The notes under the pieces are model-generated. The model was not told the origin of the DNA. It made no database searches and was given only the letters and a program-made list of their open reading frames with translations. A program made the translations under genes and the position numbers. Source: BS750m-G62 sp964577175 (GTDB lineage Bacteria > Planctomycetota > Phycisphaerae > FEN-1346). Taken from it: a stretch of DNA of 58,982 bases. Positions 8,674 to 17,676 of this stretch are shown here, piece after piece. The DNA is taken from NCBI GenBank assembly GCA_964577175.1, contig CAZNYC010000006.1, positions 1-58,982 on the forward strand, given 5' to 3'. Each line of letters begins with the position of its first letter. The stretch's first letter is position 1.

Positions 8674-8976
8674 CTACTTCTTCTTGGCGCCGAGGACCTG
8701 GTCCTTGGCGGCCTTGGCGATGCGGAACTTCAGGACCTTCTTGGCCGGGATGCGGATCTTCTCGCCGGTCTGGGGGTTGCGGCCCCAGCGGGCCTTGCGG
8801 TTCTTGAGTTCGAGTTTCCCGAGGCCCGGAATCTTGAAGCCGTTCTTGGCTTCCTTGCAGGTCAGGTTGACCAGTTCCTCGACGACCTGCTGGACCTCCT
8901 TTTTCTGGAGGCCGGTTTCTTCGGCCAGGGTGCTCATGATCTGGGTCTTGGTCATCGGCTTCTTCGACTTCGCCAT
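8674..8976 (-). CDS. HU-family DNA-binding protein
   Basis: A 100-residue basic protein of normal HU length. It starts MAKSKKPMTKTQI and continues with the helical part containing LQKKEVQQVVEELV. It then has the HU signature GFKIPGLGKLELKNRKAR and a DNA-binding arm with GRNPQTGEKIRIPAKK, the hallmark RNPxTGE region. It binds DNA as a dimer and organises the nucleoid. A short Lys-rich tail (GAKKK) ends it. The start at 8976 was chosen because AGGAG lies 8 bases upstream; an in-frame ATG at 9003 would only add non-conserved residues. A promoter lies about 130 bases upstream. Confidence 0.95.
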   Translation of the reverse strand: MAKSKKPMTKTQIMSTLAEETGLQKKEVQQVVEELVNLTCKEAKNGFKIPGLGKLELKNRKARWGRNPQTGEKIRIPAKKVLKFRIAKAAKDQVLGAKKK

Positions 8977-9340
8977 GAAACGGGCTCCTAACTGGGGCTC
9001 CACGGAAGATGGCGGCCCGTATCCCCACGCGGGTCACAGGCCTGATTTTGCCTTCGGTCCGGACCGGGACGGCGCCTGCCGCCGTCGGCCGATGGCTGTA
9101 AGCATAGAGAGTTGCGTACGGTCCGCAACAAAAAACCGCTTGAATCGCGGGGTAAGCGGCACCCGGCGGCTTCGCAGCGCGGCGAATCGGAAAACGGGGA
9201 GCGCGGCGGGTCTCCGCAGCCGCTGCGCAGGATGCGTCGGCTCGCGGTGGGTACGGAGACCCACCGCGCCGGCTCGTGGGCGGCTTGAAACCGCATGGCC
9301 AACCGGCATCGGGCGGCCACGCCCCGGCTCGTTGTGCGTT
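8977..9340. repeat. Divergent gap between HU and the LeuA-like gene, with palindromic repeats
   Basis: Besides the two promoters, this gap holds GCGCGGCGGGTCTCCGCAGC (9201 on) and CGGTGGGTACGGAGACCCAC/CGCGCC palindromes of the window-wide family. It also has a motif GCATCGGGCGGCCACG near 9306 that recurs at 31301-31325 and 46567-46595. No gene was found. Confidence 0.7.
9101..9128 (-). promoter_or_regulatory. Promoter for the HU gene
   Basis: Reading the minus strand, TTGCGG (9128-9123) and TATGCT (9106-9101) are 16 bases apart. The leader to the HU start would be about 115-120 bases. Prediction from consensus only. Confidence 0.4.
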
Positions 9341-9343
9341 TGC

Positions 9344-9372
9344 TTGACGCATGCGGCGCCACCTGCGATAAT
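9344..9372 (+). promoter_or_regulatory. Sigma-70-type promoter for the LeuA-like gene
   Basis: TTGACG at 9344-9349 and GATAAT at 9367-9372 are 17 bases apart. Transcription should start near 9379, about 75 bases before the TTG start. Confidence 0.5.
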
Positions 9373-9453
9373 GGGCGGGCTTGGCCACCTTCGAACCGAC
9401 CCGCTTGCGGCGCCTGGCCGACGCCGATGCCTTCTCGGAAAAAGGAGACACCC

Positions 9454-10833
9454 TTGCTGCACTACGATCGCGAGACCGAATCGTTCTGGACGGACCTGAA
9501 GCCCTCGCGCCTGGAGGACGTGGAGGAACCCAACCTCTACCGCGACATCTTCCCGTACCACCAGTTCCCGAAGATCCCGTTCACGCACGAGCGGGTACCC
9601 ACGTTCATTCCGGAACACACGTGGATTACCGACACCACGTTCCGCGACGGGCAGCAGGCCCGCGCGCCGTACTCGGCGGAGCAGATCGTGCAGTTGTTCG
9701 AGTTCATGCACCGTCTGGCGGGGCCGCACGGCCTGATCCGGGCCAGCGAGTTCTTCCTGTACTCCAAGAAGGACCGCGATGCCGTCGAGAAGTGCCTTGC
9801 ACTCGGCCACGAGTACCCGCGCGTCACGGGGTGGATCCGGCCGGTGAAGAAGGATTTCAAACTCGTCAAGGATCTCGGCCTGCGGGAGACGGGCATCCTG
9901 ACGTCGGCGTCGGACTACCACATCTTCCTGAAACTGCGGCGGACGCGGCAGGAAGCAATGGACATGTACTGCGATGTTGCCGAGGCCGCCCTCGCCGAGG
10001 GCATCATCCCCCGCTGCCACCTCGAGGACATCACCCGGGCGGACTTCGAGGGCTTCGTCGTGCCCTTCGTCGTCCGGCTCATGGCCCTGGCCGAGCAGTA
10101 CGAGATGCCCGTCAAGATCCGGGCGTGCGATACCCTGGGCTTCGGCGTGCCGTACGTGGGCGCCCAGTTGCCGCGGTCGGTCGCGAAGATCATCTACTGG
10201 CTCCGCCGCCGCGCCGGCGTCCCGCCGGAGTGGCTGGAATGGCACGGGCACAACGACTTCCACAAGGTGCTCGTCAACGCCTCCACCGCCTGGTTGCACG
10301 GGTGCTGTGCGGCGAACGGGACGTTCCTCTCCATCGGCGAGCGGACGGGCAACCCGCCCATCGAGGGGCTCGTCGTCGAGCATGCCATGCTCTGGGGCGA
10401 GACCGAGGGCGTCGATTACACCACCATCACCGAGATGGCCGACTACTACCGAAAGGAAATCGGGTACGACATCCCGACGCGCTATCCCCTCGTGGGCCGC
10501 GACTTCAACATGACCCGCGCCGGCATCCACGCCGACGGGCTGCTGAAGAACGAGGAAATCTACAACCCGATGGACACCAATAAACTGCTGAACCGGCCCG
10601 TCCGCGTGGGCCTGACCGACAAGAGCGGGGCGGCGGGGATCCTGGCCTGGATCAACTACCGCTACGACCTGCCCGAGGAGGTCGCCAAGGACGACCCGCG
10701 CATCCGCCAGATCCTCGACTGGATCACCGCCGAGTACGAGGCCGGCCGTGTGCCCGCCATCAGCGACGAGGAAATGGACGAACAGGTCCACAAGGCGTTC
10801 GGCGACGTGCCGCGCCGGCCGGAAACGCGGTAG
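9454..10833 (+). CDS. HMGL-like acyltransferase of the isopropylmalate/homocitrate synthase family
   Basis: A 459-residue TIM-barrel enzyme of the LeuA/NifV/CimA superfamily, which condenses acetyl-CoA with a 2-oxo acid. Visible motifs are DTTFRDGQQ (residues 60-68, barrel strand 1 with catalytic Arg and metal Asp), HLEDITR near 189, CDTLG at 225-229, and HGHNDF at 264-269 with the two metal His residues. GERTGNPPIEG near 290 matches the GxGExxGN motif region. The C-terminal LeuA allosteric (leucine-binding) domain appears absent, so it may be a NifV- or CimA-like branch. The exact 2-oxo-acid substrate cannot be told. I prefer the TTG at 9454 because GGAG lies 6 bases upstream; an in-frame ATG at 9427 lacks such a site. 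Confidence 0.8.
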   Translation: MLHYDRETESFWTDLKPSRLEDVEEPNLYRDIFPYHQFPKIPFTHERVPTFIPEHTWITDTTFRDGQQARAPYSAEQIVQLFEFMHRLAGPHGLIRASEFFLYSKKDRDAVEKCLALGHEYPRVTGWIRPVKKDFKLVKDLGLRETGILTSASDYHIFLKLRRTRQEAMDMYCDVAEAALAEGIIPRCHLEDITRADFEGFVVPFVVRLMALAEQYEMPVKIRACDTLGFGVPYVGAQLPRSVAKIIYWLRRRAGVPPEWLEWHGHNDFHKVLVNASTAWLHGCCAANGTFLSIGERTGNPPIEGLVVEHAMLWGETEGVDYTTITEMADYYRKEIGYDIPTRYPLVGRDFNMTRAGIHADGLLKNEEIYNPMDTNKLLNRPVRVGLTDKSGAAGILAWINYRYDLPEEVAKDDPRIRQILDWITAEYEAGRVPAISDEEMDEQVHKAFGDVPRRPETR

Positions 10834-10857
10834 GCGTTCGCCCACAGAGCCGACGTG

Positions 10858-11235
10858 TGACGCGCGGCGGGTCTCCGCCGCCGCCGCGCCGCGGGGCGCG
10901 CCGGTGCCACGGATTGCTTGCCAATCCGTGTTCGCCCGGCCGGGCAAGNNNNNNNNNNNNNNNNNNNNNNNNNNNNNNNNNNNNNNNNNNNNNNNNNNNN
11001 NNNNNNNNNNNNNNNNNNNNNNNNNNNNNNNNNNNNNNNNNNNNNNNNAAACAGGCGCCACATCGCCTGTTCGGGCGCGGCGGGTACGGAGGCCCACCGC
11101 GCCATAGGGCGCGCCGGTGCCACGGATTGCTTGCCAATCCGTGTTCGCCCGGCCGGGCAAGACCGGCCGGGCCACACACGAAACAGGCGCCACATCGCCT
11201 GTTCGGGCGCGGCGGGTACGGAGGCCCACCGCGCC
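10858..11235. repeat. Duplicated palindromic repeat block around an assembly gap
   Basis: A module (GCGCGCCGGTGCCACGGATT, then CCAATCCGTGTTCGCCCGGC, then CGGGCAAG) occurs just before the N run and again at 11108-11162. There it continues as ACCGGCCGGGCCACAC and a GAAACAGGCGCCACATCGCC segment that also follows the N run. The unknown bases therefore interrupt at least one duplicated unit. No gene lies in the 411 bases between the LeuA-like gene and the ankyrin gene. Confidence 0.85.
10949..11048. other. Assembly gap (100 N)
   Basis: Exactly 100 undetermined bases, a conventional scaffold-gap length. Both edges are copies of the same repeat, so the gap most likely reflects repeat collapse and its real length is unknown. 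Confidence 0.98.
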
Positions 11236-11244
11236 GTCTTCTGC

Positions 11245-14136
11245 CTACTTCACCCGCCTGAGAAGCAGGTAGTCGACGTTCGGCCCTTCGTGGCCGATGG
11301 ACTCCAGCCGGATCGCGCGCTTCCCCTTCTCCAGGCGCAGCGCGGCGGACGCCTCTTTCCACCGGTCCCACCCGCCGGTCTTGGGGAACGCCATCTTCTT
11401 CTTCACCGTTTTGCCGTCCACCGACAGGCGCAGCGGCCGGTTCTCGTCGCCCACCGCATAACGGAACACGAGCGCGTAGTCGGCCGTCTCGGGCACGGTG
11501 ATCGTCCAGGTGACGGAGGCGCCCTTGTCGCGGTCGAAGTCGAGGAACCCGTCGCCGGAGTAGCCGTCGTGGTCCTTCTCGTGGAGGCAGCCTTGCGCCT
11601 GGGCCTCCTCGGCCTCATGGCGGACGGCGTCGTCGGCGAGATCCTCGTCCGCCGGCGGATGTGTCTTCCGCCACTCGGCGGCATGACGGCGGAGGCGTTC
11701 GGCGATGTCCTTGTGCTCGGCCTTGCGGGCCACCTCGGCCGGCGTGCCCAGGCGGGGGGCCTCGGCCGTCGGATCCGCCTCGGCACGCAGAAGCCGCTCG
11801 ACGATTTCCTTGTTGCCGCGCCGAGCCGCCAGGTGCAGGGGCGTGCGCCCCCACTGGTCGGCGATGTTCGGGTCGACCTCATCGTGGCCGAGCAGTTTGT
11901 CGACGGTACGGGCGTGGTCCTTGCTGTCGCCGTCGGCGGCCAGGTGGAGGGGTGTCCGTCCCCGTTTGTCGCGGACGGTCGGGTCGGCTTCCTCTTTTTG
12001 GAGCATCCGTTCCATGTTGGGCCAGTGCCCCCGGGCGGCGAGGACGTGCAGGGGCGTCTGGCCGTCTTCGTCGCGGGCGTTCGGGTCCGCCCCGCCCTCG
12101 AGGAGGCGCCTGACGGCGTTTTCGTTGTGGAGCGGTGCGTTCTCGGCCAGGATGTGGAGGGGCGTCCGCTGCTGCGGGTCGCGAACGTTCGGGTCGGCCT
12201 TGTGCTCGAGCAGGGCGTTGACCGCCCGGTCGGTGTGGTCGTGGTAGTTGCCGGCCACGAGGTGGAGGGGGGCCTGCCCGGCGGCGTTCCGCGCGTTCGG
12301 GTCCGCCCCCTCGTCGAGCAGGCGGTCGAGGATTTCGTCGGCCTCCTTCCCCCCCTGGGCGGCCAGGCAGACGGGCGGCGTGCCGTCCGGCGCCGGCCGC
12401 TTCGGGTCGCCACCCTTGCCGACCAGCAGGTTGAGGACGTCCTTGTGTCCCCAGCGGAGGGCCTCGTGGACGGGCGTGCCCGCCGGCGAGGGGGCGTTCG
12501 GGTCCGCCCCCTTGTCGAGCAGAATGCGCGCGGCGCCCGTCTGGCCGTACCGGGCCGCCACGTGCAACGGCGTGCCGCGGTCGCCGGACTTTTTCGGGTC
12601 CGCGCCCCGCTGGAGGAGGAGTTGGACGAAGTTCTCGCGGCCAACGTAGACGGCCTCGTGCAGGGGCGTGGGGCCGCCGGCGCCGGTGGCGCGGACGTCG
12701 GCGCCTTTCTTGATGAGTTCGTCGACGAGGCCCTGATGGCCGCTGCGGACGGCGTCGAAGAGCGGTGTCTGGCCGTCGGCCGTACGGGCGTTGACGTCGG
12801 CCTTGTGCTCCAGGAGTTGCCTCGCCGCGCCGTGCCGGCCGGCGGCGGCGGCGACGTGGAGCGGCGTCCGGCCGAGGTCGTCCTTCCGGTTCGGCTTCGC
12901 CCCCTTTTTGAGGAGGAGGTGGGTGATGTCATCGCTTTCGGCGGCGGCCATGTGGAGCGGCGTACCGCCGTCCGGGCCGCGCACGTTGATGTCCGCCCCC
13001 TTTTCGAGGAGGAATTCGACGTCTTTTTTGTGCTGTCTGGCGGCCAGGGCGAGCGGGGGGAGCACCGGCCGCCGACCGTCCTCGGCGGGCGGGCCGTTGA
13101 TCTGGGCCCCGTGCTCGAGGAGCAGTTCGACGATGGGCCGATGCCGCTGCCGGACCGCCGCCCCGAGCGGGCTCAGGCCGCGCCCGGTCCGCAGGTTCGG
13201 GTCCGCCCCGGCCTCCAGGAGTTTCTTCACCTCGCCTTGTTTCTTGCGCTCGATGGCCCGGCCGAGCGGCGTCTCGCCGTCGGCGTCCCGGCCGTTGAGT
13301 CTGAACTCGGCGTCGGCCAGCAGGTCCGTCAGGTCGGCGTGACCGTGATCGATGGCCACGCGGACGGGTTTGCGGCCGTCGGTGTCGCGGACGTCCTTGC
13401 GGGCGCCGGCATCGACGAGGCGTTTGGCCACCTCCTTGTGCCCCTCGCGGGCGGCGACGTGCAGGGGGGTCCATCCCTGCTCGGTGATGGTGTTGGGCGG
13501 GGCGCCGGCGCTCAGGAGGGCGGCGACGGCGTCTTTTCGCCCTGCCTCGGCCGCCAGGTGCAGCGGCGTGTGGCCGGTGGTGTCCTCGGCGCCGGCGTCG
13601 GCGCCGCGGTCCAGGAGCAGGCGGACGACGTCGGCGGACTCGCCCGTGGCGGCCCGGTGGAGGGGCGTGCGGCCGGCCTTATCGCGGGCGTTCCGGTCGG
13701 CGCCGGCGTCGAGGAGGGCCTCGGCGGCGTCGCGGTGCCCTCCCCCCGCCGCCAGATGCAGCGGCGTGGCGCCGTTCGGGTCGGCCGTCAGGGCCGAGGC
13801 GTGCCTGGCCAGGAGGAGTTTGACGATGTCGGTGTACCCATCGGCGGCGGCGACGTGGAGGGGGGCCCGGCCGCCCGGACCGGTCGCCGTCGGGCTTGCC
13901 CCGCCGCCGAGTTCCTGCCTGACGGCGGCGATCTTCCCGGCGCGAATGGCCTTCAGGAGCCGTTCGGTCCGGCGCTCGGCGTGCGATTTCTTCGGCGCGG
14001 CGTCGCCCTCGGCGGCCGGCTCGGCGGCCGTTTCCTCCGCCGGCGGTTCCGGCGGCGCGGGGGGGGGCGCGTCCTCGCAGCCGGCCAGGATCGGGAGCAC
14101 AAGCACCAGGTACACGTATCGATTGAGCGTTGGCAT
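11245..14136 (-). CDS. Giant ankyrin-repeat lipoprotein with C-terminal carbohydrate-binding-like domain
   Basis: A 963-residue protein. The N-terminus has a hydrophobic segment and LAGC (Cys20), a lipobox, then a Pro/Glu/Ala-rich linker. From about residue 60 to 800 it has some 22 ankyrin repeats of about 33 residues with the TPLHLAA signature and GADPNARD-type turns. Repeats 6 to 9 are the most degenerate. The last 120 residues leave the ankyrin pattern and form a beta-rich module (GDGFLDFDRDKGASVTWTI, then DYALVFRYAVGDENRPLRLS, ending VDYLLLRR). This resembles CBM6/35-type carbohydrate-binding sandwiches. It is probably an extracytoplasmic protein-binding scaffold tethered to the membrane. 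GGAG precedes the ATG by 6 bases. It is single-copy here, and the partner is unknown. Confidence 0.88.
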   Translation of the reverse strand: MPTLNRYVYLVLVLPILAGCEDAPPPAPPEPPAEETAAEPAAEGDAAPKKSHAERRTERLLKAIRAGKIAAVRQELGGGASPTATGPGGRAPLHVAAADGYTDIVKLLLARHASALTADPNGATPLHLAAGGGHRDAAEALLDAGADRNARDKAGRTPLHRAATGESADVVRLLLDRGADAGAEDTTGHTPLHLAAEAGRKDAVAALLSAGAPPNTITEQGWTPLHVAAREGHKEVAKRLVDAGARKDVRDTDGRKPVRVAIDHGHADLTDLLADAEFRLNGRDADGETPLGRAIERKKQGEVKKLLEAGADPNLRTGRGLSPLGAAVRQRHRPIVELLLEHGAQINGPPAEDGRRPVLPPLALAARQHKKDVEFLLEKGADINVRGPDGGTPLHMAAAESDDITHLLLKKGAKPNRKDDLGRTPLHVAAAAGRHGAARQLLEHKADVNARTADGQTPLFDAVRSGHQGLVDELIKKGADVRATGAGGPTPLHEAVYVGRENFVQLLLQRGADPKKSGDRGTPLHVAARYGQTGAARILLDKGADPNAPSPAGTPVHEALRWGHKDVLNLLVGKGGDPKRPAPDGTPPVCLAAQGGKEADEILDRLLDEGADPNARNAAGQAPLHLVAGNYHDHTDRAVNALLEHKADPNVRDPQQRTPLHILAENAPLHNENAVRRLLEGGADPNARDEDGQTPLHVLAARGHWPNMERMLQKEEADPTVRDKRGRTPLHLAADGDSKDHARTVDKLLGHDEVDPNIADQWGRTPLHLAARRGNKEIVERLLRAEADPTAEAPRLGTPAEVARKAEHKDIAERLRRHAAEWRKTHPPADEDLADDAVRHEAEEAQAQGCLHEKDHDGYSGDGFLDFDRDKGASVTWTITVPETADYALVFRYAVGDENRPLRLSVDGKTVKKKMAFPKTGGWDRWKEASAALRLEKGKRAIRLESIGHEGPNVDYLLLRRVK

Positions 14137-14361
14137 GGCACTCCGTGGGTTGGATGGGGAGACCGGAAACCGCCGCTTGGCCCTCGCCGGGCCGGCGCCG
14201 AGGCGATACCGCCCGAATCGCCCGGCGGGTTAAACCCGCCCGCCCGCCGACGGTTACGGCCGGGCCGCCGGACGGATTCGTCTTGCCGGTCCGGCCGTCT
14301 TCCGGTAAAAGGGACGTCGTTCGCTGCCGCGCGAGCCTGCCCGTCGCCCGAAGACAGTGCC

Positions 14362-15300
14362 ATGCCCGACGCCCCATCCGACGACTGGACCATCGGCCGA
14401 CTCATCGAGTGGACGCGGGGGTACTTTGCGCGCCAGGACATCGAGCAGCCCCGGCTGGAGGCGGAGATCCTCCTCGCTCACGTCCTGGGCCTTGCGCGCC
14501 TCGACCTCTACATGGCGTACGAGGAGACGGTCACGGACGAGCACCGGGCCGCCTACCGCGACCTCGTCCGCCGCCGGGCCGCCGGCGAGCCCAGCCGGTA
14601 CCTCGTCGGCACGACGGAGTTCATGGGCCTGGCGCTGAAGGTGACGCCGGAGGTACTCATCCCCCGGCCGGAGACCGAGCAACTGGCCGAGGAGGTCATC
14701 CGGCGGGTCCGCGCGGCCGCGCCTGTGCCGCTCGAGACCGCCGCCGGGGACGGGCCGGACGAGGCGGCGGCCGCGCCGGTCGAGATCATCGAACTCGGCA
14801 CGGGCTCCGGCGCCATCGCGGTCAGCCTGGCCGTCCATCTGGCGGGGGCGCGCGTGACGGCCACGGACGTCTCATCCGCCGCCCTGGAGGTGGCCCGCGC
14901 CAACGCCGAGGCCCACGGGGTGACGGACCGCGTCACGCTGCTCGAGGGCGACCTGTACGAGCCGCTCGACGCCGCCGACGCGCAGCCGGCCGGGTTCCTC
15001 CTCGCCAATCCGCCGTACGTGGCGGAAGGGGAGTGGAAGGGTTTGCCGGCCGACATCCGCGACCACGAGCCGCGCGAGGCGCTCGTGGCGGGGCCCGACG
15101 GCACGGAGGTGATCGAACGGCTCCTCCGCGGCGCGCGGGCCTACCTGAAGCCCGGCGGCGTGCTGATGGTCGAAATCGGCGCGGGCCAGGGCGGCCGGGC
15201 TCGCGAGATGGCCGAGGGGACGCGCGGCCTCGTCGACGTGGAGATTCGCAAAGACTACGCCGGTCACGACCGCATCCTCGTCGCCCGGCGGGAGGCGTGA
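14362..15300 (+). CDS. prmC: Release factor glutamine methyltransferase PrmC
   Basis: A 312-residue protein of usual PrmC/HemK length. It has the helical N-terminal release-factor-binding domain (residues 1-95), PEVLIPRPETEQL at 96-108, and SAM-binding motif I ELGTGSG at 144-150. The catalytic NPPY motif at 216-219 binds the glutamine side chain. It methylates the Gln of the GGQ motif in release factors in the cytoplasm; prfB is about 41 kb away in this window. A 17-residue Ala/Gly/Pro-rich insertion (about residues 120-140) between the PRPET region and motif I is longer than usual. The ATG was chosen because the N-terminal domain begins immediately after it. Followed at 141 bases by murA. 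Confidence 0.92.
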   Translation: MPDAPSDDWTIGRLIEWTRGYFARQDIEQPRLEAEILLAHVLGLARLDLYMAYEETVTDEHRAAYRDLVRRRAAGEPSRYLVGTTEFMGLALKVTPEVLIPRPETEQLAEEVIRRVRAAAPVPLETAAGDGPDEAAAAPVEIIELGTGSGAIAVSLAVHLAGARVTATDVSSAALEVARANAEAHGVTDRVTLLEGDLYEPLDAADAQPAGFLLANPPYVAEGEWKGLPADIRDHEPREALVAGPDGTEVIERLLRGARAYLKPGGVLMVEIGAGQGGRAREMAEGTRGLVDVEIRKDYAGHDRILVARREA

Positions 15301-15441
15301 CGGTTCGGTCGCCGTGGACCCTCGCGGTCCGGTCTGGACGAAGGTTCGGGCGCGGTTGACCTGCGCGGCGCGGTCTGTGTTCGCCGGCCGCGCTTGGTTG
15401 GTGGCACCCGCCGCGCAAAGAATGGAAGGGAGCGAAACCGC

Positions 15442-16716
15442 ATGGATGCACTCGTCGTCACGGGCGGACGCCGCCTCACGGGGCAGGTCCGGGCGAGCGG
15501 CGCCAAGAACGCCGCCCTGCCCATCATGGCCGCCTCGCTGCTCGCCGAGGAACCGCTCGTCCTGAAAGGCGTGCCGGACCTGGCGGACATCCGCACCATG
15601 GGCCGCCTGCTCGGCAAACTCGGCGTGTCGGTGGAGCGGAAGCGCGGGGGGACGATGGTGCTTCGGAGCCCGGCCACCTCCAAGCGGAACCGGGCCCCGT
15701 ACGAGATCATGAAGACGATGCGGGCCGGCATCTGCGTCCTCGGCCCGCTGGTCGCCCGTCGCGGCAAAGCGGAGGTCAGTCTGCCCGGCGGCTGCGCCAT
15801 CGGCGACCGGCCCGTGGACCTCCACCTGAAGGGCCTCCGGGCCCTCGGCGCACGCCTGGAGGTCGAGCACGGGTACATCTCCGGGTCGTGCCGCCGCCTC
15901 CGCGCCACGGAGATGTACCTGGGCGGGCCGTTCGGCTCCAGCGTCACCGGGACGGCCAACATTCTGATGGCGGCCGCCCTGGCCGAGGGCACCACCGTCA
16001 TCGACTGTGCCGCGTGCGAACCGGAGGTCGGCGACCTTGTCCGCGTCCTCGAGAAGATGGGCGCCCGCATCGAGGGCGTCGGCTCGCCGCGGCTGGTGGT
16101 CCACGGCGTGGACCGGCTGGGCGGGTGCGAGCACACGGTCATCCCCGACCGTGTGGAGGCCGGCACGCTGCTCCTGGCGGGGGCGGCCACCCGCGGCGAC
16201 GTGACCGTCGAGGGGGCCCGCTGGGACGACCTCTTCGCCCTCGTCAACACGCTCCACGAGGCCGGGGCCGACGTCGAGCGGTGCGACGGCGCGATCCGCG
16301 TCTGCGCCCGCCGCCGCCTCCGCAGCATCGACGTCACCACCCTGCCGTTCCCCGGTTTCCCGACGGACCTCCAGGCCCAGATGATGGCGGCCCTGACGAC
16401 GGCCGACGGCATCAGCGTGGTCACCGAGAAGATTTTCCCCGACCGGTTCATGCACGTGGCGGAACTCGGCCGCATGGGCGCCCGCATCCGCAAACAGGCG
16501 AGCGCCGCCGTCGTCCACGGCACGGAACATCTCTCCGGCGCCCCCGTCATGGCGAGCGACCTGCGGGCCTCCGCCGCCCTGGTCATCGCGGGGTTGATGG
16601 CGCGCGGCAAGACGACCGTTTCGCGCGTCTACCACCTGGACCGCGGGTACGAGGAACTGGAGAAGAAACTCCGCCGTCTGGGCGCCCAGATTCGGCGGGT
16701 CGGCCTCAAGGCATGA
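15442..16716 (+). CDS. murA: UDP-N-acetylglucosamine 1-carboxyvinyltransferase MurA
   Basis: A 424-residue protein of normal MurA length. It transfers enolpyruvate from PEP to UDP-GlcNAc, the first committed step of peptidoglycan synthesis, in the cytoplasm. Residues Lys22 and Asn23 in SGAKNAALP fit the substrate site. PGGCAIGDRPVDLH carries the catalytic Cys118, so the enzyme should be fosfomycin-sensitive in principle. FPTDLQAQMMA and the KIFPDRFMH segment are further family motifs. GGAAGGGAG lies upstream of the ATG. With the PGRP amidase at 7207 it indicates a peptidoglycan cell wall. Confidence 0.95.
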   Translation: MDALVVTGGRRLTGQVRASGAKNAALPIMAASLLAEEPLVLKGVPDLADIRTMGRLLGKLGVSVERKRGGTMVLRSPATSKRNRAPYEIMKTMRAGICVLGPLVARRGKAEVSLPGGCAIGDRPVDLHLKGLRALGARLEVEHGYISGSCRRLRATEMYLGGPFGSSVTGTANILMAAALAEGTTVIDCAACEPEVGDLVRVLEKMGARIEGVGSPRLVVHGVDRLGGCEHTVIPDRVEAGTLLLAGAATRGDVTVEGARWDDLFALVNTLHEAGADVERCDGAIRVCARRRLRSIDVTTLPFPGFPTDLQAQMMAALTTADGISVVTEKIFPDRFMHVAELGRMGARIRKQASAAVVHGTEHLSGAPVMASDLRASAALVIAGLMARGKTTVSRVYHLDRGYEELEKKLRRLGAQIRRVGLKA

Positions 16717-16735
16717 GAAACCGAGATGAGGTGTG

Positions 16736-16895
16736 TTTTGCTCGCGGGTCTCCGCCCCCGCCGCGCTGGTGTGGCCCGGTTGGCTTGTCCAACCGGGTGG
16801 ATATACCTTCCCGGCCGGACAAGCCGGCCGGGCCACACGCGAAAGTGTTGCTTAGGTCTCAGCGCGGTGGTTACGGAGAACCACCGCGCTACCAC
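16736..16895. repeat. Intergenic palindromic repeats downstream of murA
   Basis: Contains GCGGGTCTCCGCCCCCGCCG, CCGGCCGGACAAGCCGGCCG and an AGCGCGGTGGTTACGGAGAA/CCACCGCGCT palindrome, lying between the convergent murA and the membrane-protein gene. These hairpins could terminate transcription from both sides, though no clear T tract is present. Confidence 0.75.
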
Positions 16896-16947
16896 CCAAG
16901 GTTAACCCGCGCTGAATATCTTCGCGGCTCGGGCGCCGGCGTCGGGC

Positions 16948-17664
16948 TCATCCGCGCGAGAACGGGCCAGGCAGCGGCGCAGGCGGGCGGCCGCCCCGGC
17001 GGCTCACGCTCTCGAACGTCTCCCGTCCGCTGATCCCCACGAACCGCCACCGGCCGGTCGCGTCCGGCTGGTACCAGAGGTTGAAGTCCAGGGTCCGCTG
17101 CTCCAGGCGGAGACGGACCTCCGCCATGGCGACGGCCTCGTCGCGCTCCGTTTGGAGCACCTGGAGGGCCCGCAACTGGCGGTCGACGGGCTCGCCCGCC
17201 CCGGTGAACAGGCCCGTCAGCCGACGGCGAAAGAGGTCCGGCCCGCCCTTGTGCTGCGGCGTGCCGGGCGGGATGCGCTTGAACACCTCCGTCCACTCGC
17301 GGGCCACGATCCGGTCCATGACGGCGTGGGTGTCGGCCGCCAGGGACCGCAGCGTCCGGTACTCGTCGTACCACGTCCATCCGTGATAGCCGCCGGCGGC
17401 CAGGGTGAGCCCCGTGCCGAGCGTGAGCCCCGCCAGCGCCAGGCGCCGGCCCGTCAGCACGCCGCGCGACCGACGAATCCGGCGAAGCGCCGCAAGGCCC
17501 ATGACGGCCGCCAGCAGCGGGACGGCGACGAGCGGCGGGGCGAGGAACGCCACGACCCCCACGGCCGCGAGGCCGACGGCCAGGACGGCCGGCACGCTGA
17601 TGGCGGCGTACTCGCGGTCCGTGGCGCGGTCGAGGTCGCCGTCCTGAATGGGAGGTTGGTCCAT
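16948..17664 (-). CDS. Hypothetical protein with three membrane helices and a soluble C-terminal domain
   Basis: A 238-residue protein. Hydrophobic segments lie at about residues 23-40, 42-58 (separated by a short break) and 73-92, followed by GYHGWTWYDEYRTL and a soluble domain of about 140 residues. The DUF4190-like arrangement of small membrane helices is suggestive but not diagnostic. The C-terminal part (QRTLDFNLWYQPDATGRWRF) looks like a strand-rich module. It starts 12 bases after the stop of the GAF-SpoIIE phosphatase on the same strand, so the two are probably cotranscribed. Function unknown. Confidence 0.6.
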   Translation of the reverse strand: MDQPPIQDGDLDRATDREYAAISVPAVLAVGLAAVGVVAFLAPPLVAVPLLAAVMGLAALRRIRRSRGVLTGRRLALAGLTLGTGLTLAAGGYHGWTWYDEYRTLRSLAADTHAVMDRIVAREWTEVFKRIPPGTPQHKGGPDLFRRRLTGLFTGAGEPVDRQLRALQVLQTERDEAVAMAEVRLRLEQRTLDFNLWYQPDATGRWRFVGISGRETFESVSRRGGRPPAPLPGPFSRG

Positions 17665-17676
17665 CGTTGTGACTCG

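Noticed and set aside
10857..11261. Short frames in repeat blocks that encode peptides such as GGYGGPPR and AAGLRTRRA
   Set aside because: They recur wherever the palindromes occur, in all frames, and are translations of repeats rather than genes.
10918..14361. A long plus-strand frame running opposite the ankyrin gene into prmC
   Set aside because: Crosses the N gap and mirrors the repeat-rich ankyrin gene; only the prmC part from 14362 is credible.
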